A DNA stretch of 64,000 bases. It comes from Gamarada debralockiae. Taxonomy: Eukaryota > Ascomycota > Leotiomycetes > Helotiales > Hyphodiscaceae. The position numbers were made by a program, and so were the translations under genes. Under the pieces are notes generated by a model, which saw nothing but the letters and a program-made list of their open reading frames with translations, did not search any database and had not been told where the DNA came from. Numbering within the stretch: the first letter of the stretch is position 1; every line of letters begins with the position of its first letter. Shown in pieces: positions 1 through 11,380 of the stretch. The stretch covers positions 1 through 64,000 of the forward strand of contig NXFV01000242.1 of NCBI GenBank assembly GCA_002803225.1. Reading direction: 5' to 3'.

Positions 1-1238
1 TCATTTCTGTCCTTGGTTTGCCTTCCAGGTACCCCATTTGCACGTAGTTCTGAACTAAGAAAACCTTTTGCAGGGTCGGAGGCCCTGTTGGGGAGAACAA
101 TTTCAAATTCTTCATCCAGTTCAATGCATATACGGCTTTGTACTGCACACACTTACTTATTGTAATGGCAATTTACATCCAAAAGCAAAGAACGGCCGAG
201 GTCTGAATTGGTCACATGCAATGACTTCGAAGCTTTGCTAATAGGTTGAATAGGGCGAAGAGGTGAATCGACAATTCATTGCAATTATTGTTCTGTAAGA
301 CCACATAAATTACTGGTATAGTTCAATGTTGCTGACTGTAGTTGTGCAGTGCTGGTTTCTTTGGGTTATTCACAGCAGGCATGACAGGCACGTCTCTGGA
401 ATTAGCTGCAAAGAATTTGACACAAGTTGAAAGGCTTGGAGCAAAGACCAAAGTTTACATTTTGGCCATCCTCAAGACGTCCCCGGAACAACTCCGTCAA
501 ATAACTCCACTTGGCGAGATCACGTATCCTTTGGGTGCTGGGTTTCAGCCGAACAACCATATACCAAATCGCGTCCCTATCACAACGGCAGATGGCAACA
601 CCCCATCACCACAAGCCGTGAACAATGCCCAGAATGCCCAGCCATCCGTCGCACCAACAAATCTCTCTCTACACCAGCCTCCACAGAATCTGCCAGCAGC
701 AGGGACAGCAGAGCCATCACGGCAGCCCTCAACACCACAACCAGAAGCGGCACAAGATGCAATTCCATCGGCGGCAGAGCTGGCACAGCAGCCAATACCT
801 TCAACGCGAGAAAACGGAAAACCTGTACCAGGAGAGTCAGGAGCCGCCGAAGATGCAGTTCCATCAGCAGGGGCGGCAGCACAACAATCTATGATGCCAA
901 TAAGAGCAAATGAAAGACTTGGAGAGACTCTCTCCGCTAGGGACTTGGGGGCTTACCGAACCTTTGCGGTTCTGAAGATGCCACAACCTGGCGATAACCC
1001 CTGGGACTTAGGCTCGGCCCGCCTAAACATTGAGACGTTGATGGGTACGAGCATTCTTGACTGGGTGTTGCCAATCCGACGCTCGCCATGTTGTAATCAC
1101 GAGAGTCCTGAGGGTCAGTTTCAATTTGGCCCAAAGGTGGATGCCCTCCGTGCTGCTATAAATCCGAACCAACCGGTACAGTACCGTCTCAATGGGCAAG
1201 CTATCTCAACTATGATACCGAACGTATTCACGGCATGA
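1..1238 (+). CDS. pfa5: Palmitoyltransferase, Pfa5-like DHHC family (5' end outside window)
   Basis: Integral membrane S-acyltransferase that attaches palmitate to cysteines of target proteins. The window opens inside the catalytic motif: bases 1-15 read HFCP and the first two bases of the next codon, and after an intron (16-73) the frame continues as W-VGGPVGENNFKFFIQF, so the motif is the DHFC variant usual for Pfa5. I read exons <1-15, 74-200, 254-294 and 350-1238. Residues after the motif form the third membrane helix (ALYCTHLLIVMAIYI) and then a fourth (IAIIVLAGFFGLFTAGMT), followed by the TTxE-like signature NLTQVE. A proline/alanine-rich low-complexity linker (about 540-900) precedes the conserved tail (NPWDLG, MGTSILDWVLPIRRSPCCNHE). 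The donor at 201 (GTCTGA) is unusual, so that junction is the weakest. The N-terminal half is missing only because of the window edge. Confidence 0.82.
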
Positions 1239-2349
1239 GCAATAGGCGCATGTTGTGAGAAGCGATGATCGGTCATCAAGTTTAGGGGTTTGACTCGCTT
1301 CGAAGCAATAGATAATTTGCTATGCCATCTTTGGCGTTATGAGTTGTATCACACTTTACATTAATGGCATTGGGTGGCGTTGGAATATCAAGCGAAGGTG
1401 GTACAACATATTGTATCTCCATTGTTGATGTATAATGAGTTGGCATTGTGTCACATACTGTTTGGAGTTGGAAATGGAGGTGTATGGGTGTTGGAGCGGT
1501 GAAGACGTTCACCGCTCGGGCACCACCACCATGATACTTTTTCTGCAGGGGATAGCAATGTACAGAGCATAATGATAATGTGTCTCTTGAATTGCACCTC
1601 CTAATGCTGTAAATGTGAATTGTTCCTTATTTCAGAAGAAGATTTTATAATTTTCAGGGTCAGGGAGTTGACGTTCCGGCTACCTGCGCATGGGTTCTTT
1701 CAGCATCAATCATTCCCCATTCAGAATGAGCTCATTGAACTTCAGTGCAAAGAGAAGACTTTCTCGATATTCATTCCAAACCGCGTTGAAGCTTCCATTA
1801 TCTGGAGATTCGTGGCACGTGACATGGGAGAGACACTTGGCCTCCCTGGAGCTACCTATGTCCGAGCTCTAACACCAGCACTACGATCTCTTCTGCATAC
1901 CAAGACACCCACAGCGTTACTCCTCGAAGCAGACGTCATCTGCGGGCCAAAGAAACCATGGACCAAAGAGGATTCAAGCAGGATACTCGTATGCAGGCGA
2001 TGACGCGGATCACTGCCGCTATTGGTAGTAAGCTGCACAAAGTATTGTCTACGAACGGGTAAAGGAGTTCCGCCCATCCTTATGCTTCAGCCTCATCGAC
2101 GACGGCCCTAATTCCGAGCACGAAAACGTAAGGTCCACCCTCTGAAGACGAATTCAGCGAATATGGGATTGCAAGTAACACCGGTATGTCCGCATGGGAG
2201 AGCTCGCTGCAAGCATAAATGAAGCTCTCATATCCCTCGAGGAGGCACATCAATCTCACGACAACAATTTGAAAACAAGATAAGATAACAGAATCCATAC
2301 ACACCTCGACCTCTCTCTCTACCTCAGCATCAGCTCCCAAAGAGCAACA
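1239..2349. other. Intergenic, no supported gene
   Basis: An open frame at 1620-2003 (+) and a shorter one at 1690-1872 exist, but neither has recognisable motifs, a convincing start or matching splice sites. I see nothing else to annotate here. Confidence 0.5.
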
Positions 2350-2717
2350 ATGTCAGCACTATACGACCTCAAAGCACTCACCCGAGAATTCCTCGAAGCC
2401 AGGTGCGCCAAGAAGAACCTCACGAAAGGCATCGCATACATCGACACAAATACAGTCCAATACCCGACGACAGGTCTCCTACCAAAGGCGCGGACAATAT
2501 GGTGGCAGCTTGGACGAGAATTGTTGGGTTTGTGGCGGTCTTCAAGTTTGAGGTGAATGACATGATGTAGGAAGGCAATGAGGCGTGGGTGTTTTCGAGG
2601 ATCTCGGGTCTGCCGGGTGGGGTGGTGAAGGACAGTGTTGATATGACGGTTTGGAACGAGGAGGGGAAGTTGGTGTTTACCAAGGACGTGCAGAGAGAGG
2701 TTACGCAGGGAACTTGA
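2350..2717 (+). pseudogene. Broken NTF2/SnoaL-like small protein gene
   Basis: An ATG at 2350 opens a frame (MSALYDLKALTREFLEAR...) that shifts near position 2485. The next frame reads KGADNMVAAWTRIVGF and FKFEVNDMM, hits an in-frame TAG at about 2565, then continues as EGNEAWVFSRISGLPG and MTVWNEEGKLVFTKDVQRE up to a TGA at 2715-2717. The three parts read as one small alpha+beta protein of the NTF2/SnoaL-like fold with tail residues such as TVWNEEG. No GT-AG intron of sensible size removes both the shift and the stop, so I call it a decayed gene. The family assignment rests on overall pattern only. Two sequence errors could produce the same picture. Confidence 0.5.
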
Positions 2718-3523
2718 TCGCTTTGTGGAGTGGCCGTGGGGTGCCCGAGTTTGGGTGAGTGTGGAGTTGGATGAGTGGGTGTTGGTGTGTGGGGTAAGGC
2801 CATTGAGAAAGGGCCAAGACCTATTTGATATCCAGATATAGGAAGGCGGCAGTGGGCAACGCTAGGATCTCTTGTCGAAAGTCTACTCAACAATTACAAT
2901 CACTCATTCCTAGTCACCGTCATCTGGAAGAAGTCTTCACTGGAGGAAAGAGCCAGATCGTTGTGCTAAGGAGATACATGAAACGAAGCAACATATGAAA
3001 TCGCGAAACCAATATCATTACGCCCGCCGGCCAGGGCTCCGAAGCAAAGAAAACTAAAAGAAGATCCAAGCACCATGTCCATCACTCCAAAAGTTGCCAT
3101 TGTTGTCGTACCACTACGAGGGTCCTGTGATGGAGGCTTAAAGTCACGAGGAATGGGCAGTATGTTGAATACGTGCCTCTTCATGGCCAACAGAACACGA
3201 GTCGTCCAAGACGCCAAAGAGCACCCAAACGCCAAACGCCAGATCAGTTACTCCAAAGTCTGCTTGCGAGGTTGCCAGTGTTAAGCTGTTGTCCATGAGC
3301 CCCATGAGGGCTGCGGGTCACAAGGGTTAGGGAAGAGTGTTTTTGCCTGGCCAGACATAGCAGGAAGAGCGGAAGGCGAAAAGAAAAACAAAAGACAAAC
3401 CCAAGATCCATTCCTCCAAAGTTCGCCCGTCTAAAGTCTCCTTGTTGAGCCGCAGTCCATGTGTATCCGGCGATTGGACTCTAAGCCGAGAGAGTAGGAT
3501 CGATTATTTGGCCGGACTTGTTG
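2718..3523. other. Intergenic, no supported gene
   Basis: Only short open frames without motifs are present. This stretch includes the region 3' of the minus-strand zinc-ribbon gene. Confidence 0.5.
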
Positions 3524-3931
3524 TTAATAGATATAACAATACTCGCACTTTACATGATAACAAGCCGGGCAGGTCCAGTCGCTGACTGTGGGGTTGTTAT
3601 CCGCACCGCACTGGCAGCAATGCCACCACCCTCTCATCGAGGGACGTCGAGGGTATTCAACGGGGTCAAAGCCGTCGGCATATTGTTGTTGGTAAACACA
3701 ATCATCTGAGGGCTTCTGAGTGTATTCGACGGGATAGACGTCATCGGAATATTGGCAAACATATTCCACGGCCACTGGGGCAGGCCTCTCAACCTTGCCG
3801 CAAGATTCGCACTTGCCATGCCCGCAGTCGGGGCAGGTTTCTTCGAACAGTTTCGGATTAACTTCCCGGCCACACGTCTTCCCCTCTCCTCCGCAACACT
3901 TCCACCAACCTTCCAAAGTTGGAGGATTCAT
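3524..3931 (-). CDS. Small protein with two tandem zinc-ribbon-like motifs
   Basis: A single-exon frame of 135 residues, starting at a genuine ATG (3931) and ending in TAA. It holds two copies of a cysteine pattern: GWWKCCGG...CPDCGHGKCESC near the N terminus and GWWHCCQCG...CPACYHVKCEYC at the C terminus, about 60 residues apart. Each copy pairs a CC/CxxC knuckle with a CPxC...KCxxC knuckle, as in zinc-ribbon folds. The linker is rich in Tyr, Val, Asp and Pro and has a repeated DPVEY/YPVEY segment. There is no signal peptide or membrane helix, so a cytosolic or nuclear protein is likely. Small proteins of this pattern are common and uncharacterised in filamentous ascomycetes. A related shorter candidate lies at 54918-55366. 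No function is assigned. Confidence 0.7.
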   Translation of the reverse strand: MNPPTLEGWWKCCGGEGKTCGREVNPKLFEETCPDCGHGKCESCGKVERPAPVAVEYVCQYSDDVYPVEYTQKPSDDCVYQQQYADGFDPVEYPRRPSMRGWWHCCQCGADNNPTVSDWTCPACYHVKCEYCYIY

Positions 3932-4960
3932 AGTGTTAGGAGTTGGTGCAGTTGTTCTGTGAAGAGGTCAATGCTGCTGACTTCAGACGGCTCTCGAGTG
4001 ACATGCCTACTTTCTTGATTGTTTCCAACGTCAAGAGGGTATATAGAGCGCTTTCAGTCCTGAATATCCTTTAAAGTTGGAGCAGCGTCGAGAGGATGGT
4101 GAACGTCTAAGTGGTCATGAAGGTCGTGAGAAATGAGGATGATCGCTGGGAGGTACAGCAGGATTGTATGGCGTCTTGATTCTGTCTACGGTCCTGTGAT
4201 TCCGCTGTATGGAGTTCTGCGATGTCCGTTTGAGTCTTTTGAGCGCTCATCTTCGCTTTATGTCTCTCTTTCCTTCTTATATTTGGACGGCGGAGCTCAG
4301 TGGCTTAGGGGAAAGTGCTTGCCCTCTCGAGGGGCTCAACGGCCGCTCATTATCATGAAGTCATCCGGGCTATGTGCCCTTGGGGTCCTTGTTCGCAGAT
4401 GTTGAGTGGACGGAGACGAGTTTGCTCTTGGACGAGTGGTGCGAGCACTGCCCTTTCTTTCATCCGCCAGTGGCTTCAGGAGTTGCGATGAGCGCCGAGT
4501 GGATGGACATCCTGTGTTTGGGGGATTAACTTCAACTTGTATTGGAGACACACTCACCGAAAGTTAGGGACCTCGTTGAACTGATAGGGAGACTCGGAAA
4601 TGAGTTAGGGCGCCGAAGACACTTCTCCCTGCTTCTCCTGTCATAGCTCGATGATCCTATGGAAGGGTTTATATTAGCGGAAGGTCAGCCTCAAGCAGTT
4701 GGGCACGACAAAGTCAGAGCATAGGTCCTTATGAAGGGGCTTGGACCTGCCGTCCGCCCCGTGGGAGTGTAAATGGGGCCTCAGGTGGGAAATGAGGAGT
4801 CTCATGATCGAAGGTACTGTAGCTTCTTCTTCCTCTGCATACTCCCAAATTGCATATATTCAGTTCCCGAGGGCTCGGATATATCGTTCAAGGCTATTAA
4901 GGCATCTCAGGGGGTTCATTAGATGGCGGTGAGTCGTGCTAGCAGCCCGACGTTGACCCC
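3932..4960. other. Intergenic, no supported gene
   Basis: Several short plus-strand frames occur (for example 4133-4405) without motifs or consistent splice signals. Confidence 0.45.
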
Positions 4961-5469
4961 TTAAGAGGCTGATGCCGATTCGCGGGGTGGAGGGCGAAAG
5001 GCAACACGAGACTCAACTTGGCGCGTTGCCTCGTGAGATGAGGGTTCCCGGTTGCTGTTGCGCAACTTTGAATGAGTCCAGGATGGAAGTGTTCTTTCGT
5101 GATCGTTGAGGCTGAAGCAAAATCGTTCGTAACATTGCGCCGGCCTGGATTCCATTGCGTCAGAGTCGCACGAGGAGGAATACATTAAAAATTTCACAGC
5201 CTCCCTCTGCTGGTCCCAGACTTGTTCGTTGGCAGCTAGGGCGCGTAATCCGTTTTCGGCGACCCTGCCAGGGGGGTAAATAGCATCGTGAGTTCTTCGA
5301 TTGTCACCACTCCAACTCTTTCTTCAAGCATCGGAAGTCTCCTATTGGCAACATCGAAAGTCCTTTGAAATGATTTCATACCGATTCGGGCCCTTGTGAT
5401 CATTTCGGGGCGAAGCTCGTCACAGTACTTGGTCAGAGCCTCGTGAGCTTCCGTGACAACGAGTGCCAT
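4961..5469 (-). pseudogene. Possible degenerate coding region, unknown family
   Basis: A minus-strand frame starting at ATG 5469 (MALVVTEAHEALTKYCDELR...) looks protein-like, with regular charged and aliphatic residues, and stops at 5236. Just before the stop, near 5265, a neighbouring frame takes over with an equally protein-like segment (RVAENGLRALAANEQVWDQQ) that runs to 4961. None of the GT donors and AG acceptors nearby restores a continuous frame in the right phase. I read this as one ancient coding region broken by a frameshift. No domain is recognised, and it could be chance. Confidence 0.25.
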
Positions 5470-7183
5470 TTGGAGTTACCTGCAGTCCCACGTTTAGCTT
5501 CCCATAGAGAGAAAAAGGTCAAATGACAAAATTGCCCCCACTTTTGGAAAGGTACATACGTCAGTGGTCAAGAAACGTATAAGCTCAGGTCACAGCCTTG
5601 CGAAGGTTAAGTACCCGATACAGGGGCACGTCCACCTGACGTAATTCTGCCAAAAAAGTCACATAACTCATCTTCGGGAGCATTCATTGCAGCTCTAGGA
5701 TCGCAGCGCATGCTCTCTCCAACATCAGTCATACACATCGGTATCTATGTAGGAGCGTGGTGGTTGATCGTCTCTCGTCGCGTGGTACAAGTATACCAAG
5801 GAATATCCACCGAATAGGAGAGGTTATGCCGGATGGGGAGCTATGCGGGAATTTGCAGCAGCTTGAAAGCCAGTTTTCAATGCTTTTTGGTCGAATCTGG
5901 GCGCATTTGGCTGTCTCTGGAAACAAAAGATACGCGAGTGCATTCAAATCACCAATTCAAAGACCCAGCGGGGATTGTCTGCATATAAGGGAATCTCACG
6001 TCTGCACTTTGTGTTCAAAACTTATCCATTCAATTCCGTTTATCCCGCGAAAGAGCCTCAACATCGGAGTGTGGCACCCAAATGCAAATTAGTAGCCACA
6101 TTGCATCCGAAAGAGACGACTCGCATGAACTATAGGCCGTTTGTGCACCCCCTTCACAACGATTCTGGCAAGTGCCCGCAGCCCTCGACAATCATAACCT
6201 ATCGTAGAATGAGAGGACCGTTCATGCCGTGCTGAGATCCAGATCTGGTGGTTGCTAATTACTTTGCTTTCTTATCCCGCCTCTCTTCCCATAGTACACG
6301 TTCCTGGTAATGTCAATACGGGCATTTGCTTGCATCATCTCATATGATACTTAAATCTTCTTTCCTCGATCAGCTTCAGTTCTCTATCCTTCCAATCTGC
6401 CCAATGCCTCTTCGATCAATCCGATGTGGCCTCGGAGAGGACCTTCCAACTCATCCCTGTGTCACGAGTAAGGATGTTGTTTTGAAACAGCGGGGTTGAC
6501 GAGGTGGGGTTGAGCGCCTCTATCACAATGAAATCCATTGTCCAATGATATCCCGGTGGCCGAGTCAGTTTAGGTGACTATTTTGAAACACCTAACCGCG
6601 GGTCGTCATCCTTGATGACTGAGATACCATCGAGACCTGAAATTGATTCAGTGCACTGAATTGGTGCCACCGAATGGAATGCACCGACCATTCTTGCTTC
6701 GTGATCTCTAAAAAGCTCTACCATGCGAGAACTGAGCGTACGTGGAGCCTGTAATCACGAGAAGAGTTGTGAGATTGAGAGCTCCTAAGACTGCAGGGTT
6801 TCGAAGAATGGACAAGAAAGACATAATTAAGAGAACTAGATGGTACTAAAAGAATCATAATAATTAAAGAAATATACAATAACTTACAAACTTACAAGTA
6901 CTTGATTGATCTTGCTAGTAGACGTATTCCTCCAGGTCGATGACATCAACGAATGAAAGTATGCCGAGCCGTTTTTGACGCGGTTCGCGCAGACGCGTGC
7001 TCTCAAAGAAACAACGACCTTCGAAAACAACTCCAATATCAACACGACCGCGCGAATGGAACCATTGGCTTGAAGAGCTCGCGGGGAATGCGCAAGGATT
7101 GAAATTCACCTATCGCGATGAAGAACACAACCTAACGAATCGACGCCCGACGACAGTGTCCCTCCCCAACCACGATAACCACG
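5470..7183. other. Intergenic, includes 5' region of polymerase eta
   Basis: No gene is supported over about 1.7 kb. The stretch 6830-6900 is AT-rich. The last 100 bases should carry the promoter and 5' UTR of the polymerase gene that starts at 7184. Confidence 0.45.
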
Positions 7184-9261
7184 ATGTCCTCCTCCCAACC
7201 TTTCCAGCCTTCTTCGCCGCTCTCTACTGCAGGCGCGCATAGAAAGAAGTCTCGATTCACATACAGACATCTGGCACAGCTTGCTCTCTCGTCAACGAGC
7301 TGCCCTCTCCGTGTCATCGCCCATGTTGACCTTGATGCGTTTTATGCGCAATGCGAAATGGTGAGGTTGGGTGTCGCAGAGGACCAACCTCTAGCAGTGC
7401 AGCAATGGTAGGCATCATATCCTTCCACTTGCCGTACTCTGAAAGGCAGCTAACTCAGAGAAGGAACGGGCTCATCGCCATCAACTATCCATCGAGGAAG
7501 TTCGGTCTTTCGAGAATGATCACACCCAATGAGGCCAAGAAGCTCTGCCCAGACATCATACTGCAGCATGTGGCTACATGGAGAGAGGGCGACGAGAAGT
7601 GGGCATATCATGAAGATGCTGCCAAGAGTATTGCAACACACAAGGTCTCTCTTGACCCGTACCGCCTCGAATCTCGGAAAATTCTGGCTTGCATCAAAGA
7701 TGCTCTGCCAGCGAACTTGCAAAAGGTCGAGAAAGCCTCCATCGACGAGGTTTTCATGGATCTGTCGGCCCAAGTTCATTCAATATTATTGGAAAGATTC
7801 CCCAGCTTGTCTGGCCCTCCTCCAGACGACGATCCTATGGAGAACCTCCCAAGACCTCCTACAACAGTTCTTGACTGGCAGGCCGATGCATTAGTCGATC
7901 TGGATGCCGACCAGACTGAAGACGAGGACCCTGACTGGGACGATATGGCGATTTTAATAGGGTCGGAGATTATCAGGTCCGTCCGTGCCGCTGTACGAAA
8001 CAAGCTTAAGTATACATGTTCTGGTGGTGTTGCCCAAAACAAAATGCTCTCGAAGTTGGGATCTGCTCACAAGAAGCCAAATCAGCAGACGGTCATCAGG
8101 AATCGGGCTGTCCAGCACTTTCTTTCGAACTTCAAATTCAACAAAATACGAGGCTTGGGAGGAAAGCTGGGAGATCAAATCACGTCAGCCTACAATACGG
8201 ATACAGTCAAGGACCTGCTGCCAATTCCTGTGGAGCAACTGAAGCAGAAGCTAGGAGACGACACTGGTATATGGGTCTACCAGGTGATCCGTGGACAAGA
8301 TACCAGTGAAGTGAACTCCCGGACCGCGATTAAAAGCATGTTAAGTGCGAAATCCTTTACGACGAGCATAAACACGCCCGAGCAAGCAAATCGGTGGCTG
8401 CGTATCTTTGTTGCGGATATCTACTCGCGATTGGTGGAAGAAGGGGTGCTTGAGAACAAGAGAAGACCGAAAACCATGAATCTACATCACCGCCAGGGTG
8501 GCCATACGAGGTCTCGCCAGGCCCCTATACCTCAAGGACGAAAAATAGATGAGACGACACTCTTTGATCTTGCAAAGACTCTAATGGGTCAGGTCATATT
8601 GGAAGGCCGAGTATGGCCGTGTTCGAACATCTCCCTCAGTGTTGGTGGGTTTGAGGATGGAACATCTGGCAATAGGGGAATTGGGGCTTTCTTGGCGAAA
8701 GGTGACAATGCAAAGGCACTGCAAACCAGTTCAAAAGAGTCGAGTGCGGCCGACGTTGGCCAAGAAAGACCCGATAAACGCCGACGCCTTGAACCCTCAA
8801 CTGGCATCCAGAGGTTTTTCATTAAGACAGAGAACGTGAACGAGCATGATGATGATTTCGGCGCTCAATTACCCGGCGATTCTGTTTTGGCTGAAGGAGA
8901 GTATGCAAATAAGGGAACTTTTGACAAGGCAGCACCAACTTTGCCTTACGAGAACGAGAATGAGGCAACCAAATCTCGCGAGATAAATAGCGTCAATTCT
9001 GGTCTATCGGCCCTCCATCAACGACAAATTAGTGAATATACATGCACTCGATGCAACCACTCCATGGAATCATCCGATGCACTGCAAAGCCACCAAGATT
9101 GGCACTTTGCGAAAGACCTCCATGATGAGGATCGTGGAAGACCAAATCTACCGACCAAGGCCCCTCCGACAACCGGTAGCAAAAAGGCTGCGAAAAATTC
9201 AAATAACAAGACCGGACTCGGTAAACCAGAGAAAGGACAGAGCAGGTTGGCATTTGGATGA
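7184..9261 (+). CDS. rad30: DNA polymerase eta (translesion Y-family polymerase)
   Basis: Copies past UV photoproducts and other blocking lesions at stalled replication forks. Exons 7184-7407 and 7464-9261 (intron GTAGGC...AAG) give 673 residues. The catalytic carboxylates are visible: HVDLDAFYAQ (Asp49, Asp51) and KASIDEVFMDLS (Asp169, Glu170). NYPSRKFGL follows the intron and is the finger region. FNKIRGLGGKLG is the thumb helix-hairpin-helix, and KSMLSAKSFTTSINT opens the little finger. Near residue 600 CTRCNHSMESSDALQSHQDWH is a ubiquitin-binding zinc finger (UBZ, C2H2), and the chain ends in QSRLAFG, a short PCNA-binding (PIP-like) peptide. The ATG at 7184 is the first in frame and leaves about 40 residues before the palm, as is usual in fungi. 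The gene looks intact. Confidence 0.95.
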
Positions 9262-11380
9262 TATGGGCTATTGAAATGCGGTATGAAAAGCCTTCGACAA
9301 ATTCCTTCCTATGGCGAGATGCCACACAATTTGTCTCCACTGCCTTCTTGCATATGGACTGACGGCATCTACCCGGATCGTCAACTAAGAGACGATACCC
9401 GTGCATTCTAAAGCTTCGCGTAGTCCCGGCACCAGAAGCGTGTTTAAACTTTGATCCTTTCCAGGATACTTCGCATCACGACGTTTCATTGTCACAGGAC
9501 TGATACTTCCGAGGACTCGAGAGTTTTGAACAAGCCGCGATTCGACACCCAGTTCGCAAGGACGGCTGTCAGATAAGAACTCAGAATGTCGGGTTGCATC
9601 TGCAGGTCATGGATCAGATGGATATCCTTTCCTGCAGAGAGGATGCGAGTGACGCTCCGAACTGCCAGTCAGTGAGCGTCTGAGAAAATTGGTGGACCAC
9701 TGAAGAAGTATTGCCGTACTTGGTCTGTATGCAGTACTTGAAATGAGAGTACCAGCGAAATTTAGCATTTTCCAGGAAATGTCAATCACTGATGATCTCA
9801 TTGGCAATCATTCCACATGCAGCAGTTGCAGGAAAATTCGACATCTAGTGGCGGTTTCCATCGCATTACTGCATAACTATTTTGAGTTTTCGAAGACGGG
9901 ACACCTGTCACAATTCGAGAACTGAATCTTGGAAATGATGGCGATGGCCTCGGCCACCGAGGTCATAATACTCTCATTCAATCCAAGTACATACTTTAGA
10001 CCAGCCACATGAAGCTATTCAGAAACTCTCTTGATTCTCAGGGTATTATGGATAAGTTTGTCGACACCATTCTTCTAGAAGAGACAGCAGAAAGATGCAT
10101 GTGAAAGACTCTAGAATTTTTGGACCGCGATTTTCAAGCGAACAATTTCCAGCCGCATCGGACGGTTGTCCAGGCTGCCTTACCAATGGGCTAGTGAATG
10201 GAGCCCTATGAGTGGTCGGAAGATTAGGCATGATCGGGCTGTGATGCATGGATACCCAACCCAAGGGATGCAACCGACACAAAGCCTAGCACAATTTCGC
10301 TGGCTGCTTTGCGGTCGGCTGCCAGCCAGTGAAAAAGATACAAACTTTGAGAAAGCCTTCCTCAAGTAAAGGTATTTGTGCAGAAGTGGTGGTAGTTTTT
10401 AATTTTCAGACGAAGCAGAAGGTGATCATGTCGCGGTGCAGGGTCCCCTGGTGGACTCAGGCTGTCATGATACACCACTGGAAGGTCCCAAATCCGGCAG
10501 AGCAGGCAGGATCGTAATATTAGTGGCAGCAAAAGGCTCACCAGAAGCAATAACTGAAAGGGGATTCACCTGTAATGACGAGACCCACTGATTTCACAGG
10601 AGGCGATTTGACTCCGGAATCTCGTTGGGAATTGGAAGGACCGATTCTTTGAGCGTAGCTTGAAAATTCATGCCCTCTTCTCCATAAGTATATAGAAAAC
10701 GCCTGGGACACCTTTTTGGAGGAATTTTGAAACTTTTCGAAGGGTGTGTCGATCGCATACATATCACATCGTCTCGTTCCCTACCTCCACTACATCTCTA
10801 CATCCGGATCAATTGAGTGACATCCCGTCCTCTTCTATCCAAAGATCAGTTGTATCTCATGAGATAGGCTTCAGACTCAGTTATCGCTTTTAAAAGCAGC
10901 GAGACTTGTTCCACTACTTACGCCACCCCGTGATCTCCAAAGCGGCGCTGAACCAGCCCCGAAAGGTCACCCAGCACAGCAGACTTCCGTTAGTTTGCCG
11001 CTCCCACCTCCCACTCGACTTTCTTCGCCATCCCTTCTCCTCACCACTCACCACCGCCAGCTCAGAACCACCCCAGTTCTCTCAGCTGTCAGTCGCGCAT
11101 TGCCATTTGGACTCACCGTTGGCCGGATAATTGGATTAGGATTGGTTAAAGCGCCTCCTTGCTGGACTATTTGTTCTCAAGGCTCCCCCCTTTCCCTCCC
11201 CCGCTGCGCCGGTTACCACGTTAGATCTCTCCCAGGCTTTCTCTTCTTCCAATTACTGCCGATCTGTGCAACCACATTATCCGTTAGGCTGACGTGGTGT
11301 GCGTGACTTGCATCCTCCTTCCTCGTTCTTGGACATCTTTTCTTTCTTCCTACAAAACACATTCCGGATTTTTCTTCATC
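9262..11380. other. Intergenic between polymerase eta and rfeG
   Basis: No gene is supported. From about 10990 to 11380 the plus strand becomes strongly pyrimidine-rich (CT tracts), a common feature of filamentous fungal promoters, and leads into the ATG at 11381. Confidence 0.5.

Noticed and set aside
625..894. Alternative Gln/His-rich frame inside the palmitoyltransferase gene
   Set aside because: It is a shadow of the proline-rich linker; the main frame has the conserved family tail downstream.
4290..4360. tRNA-like start (GCTCAGTGGCTTAGGGGAAAG)
   Set aside because: It resembles a D-arm, but there is no T-arm and no acceptor stem at the right distance.
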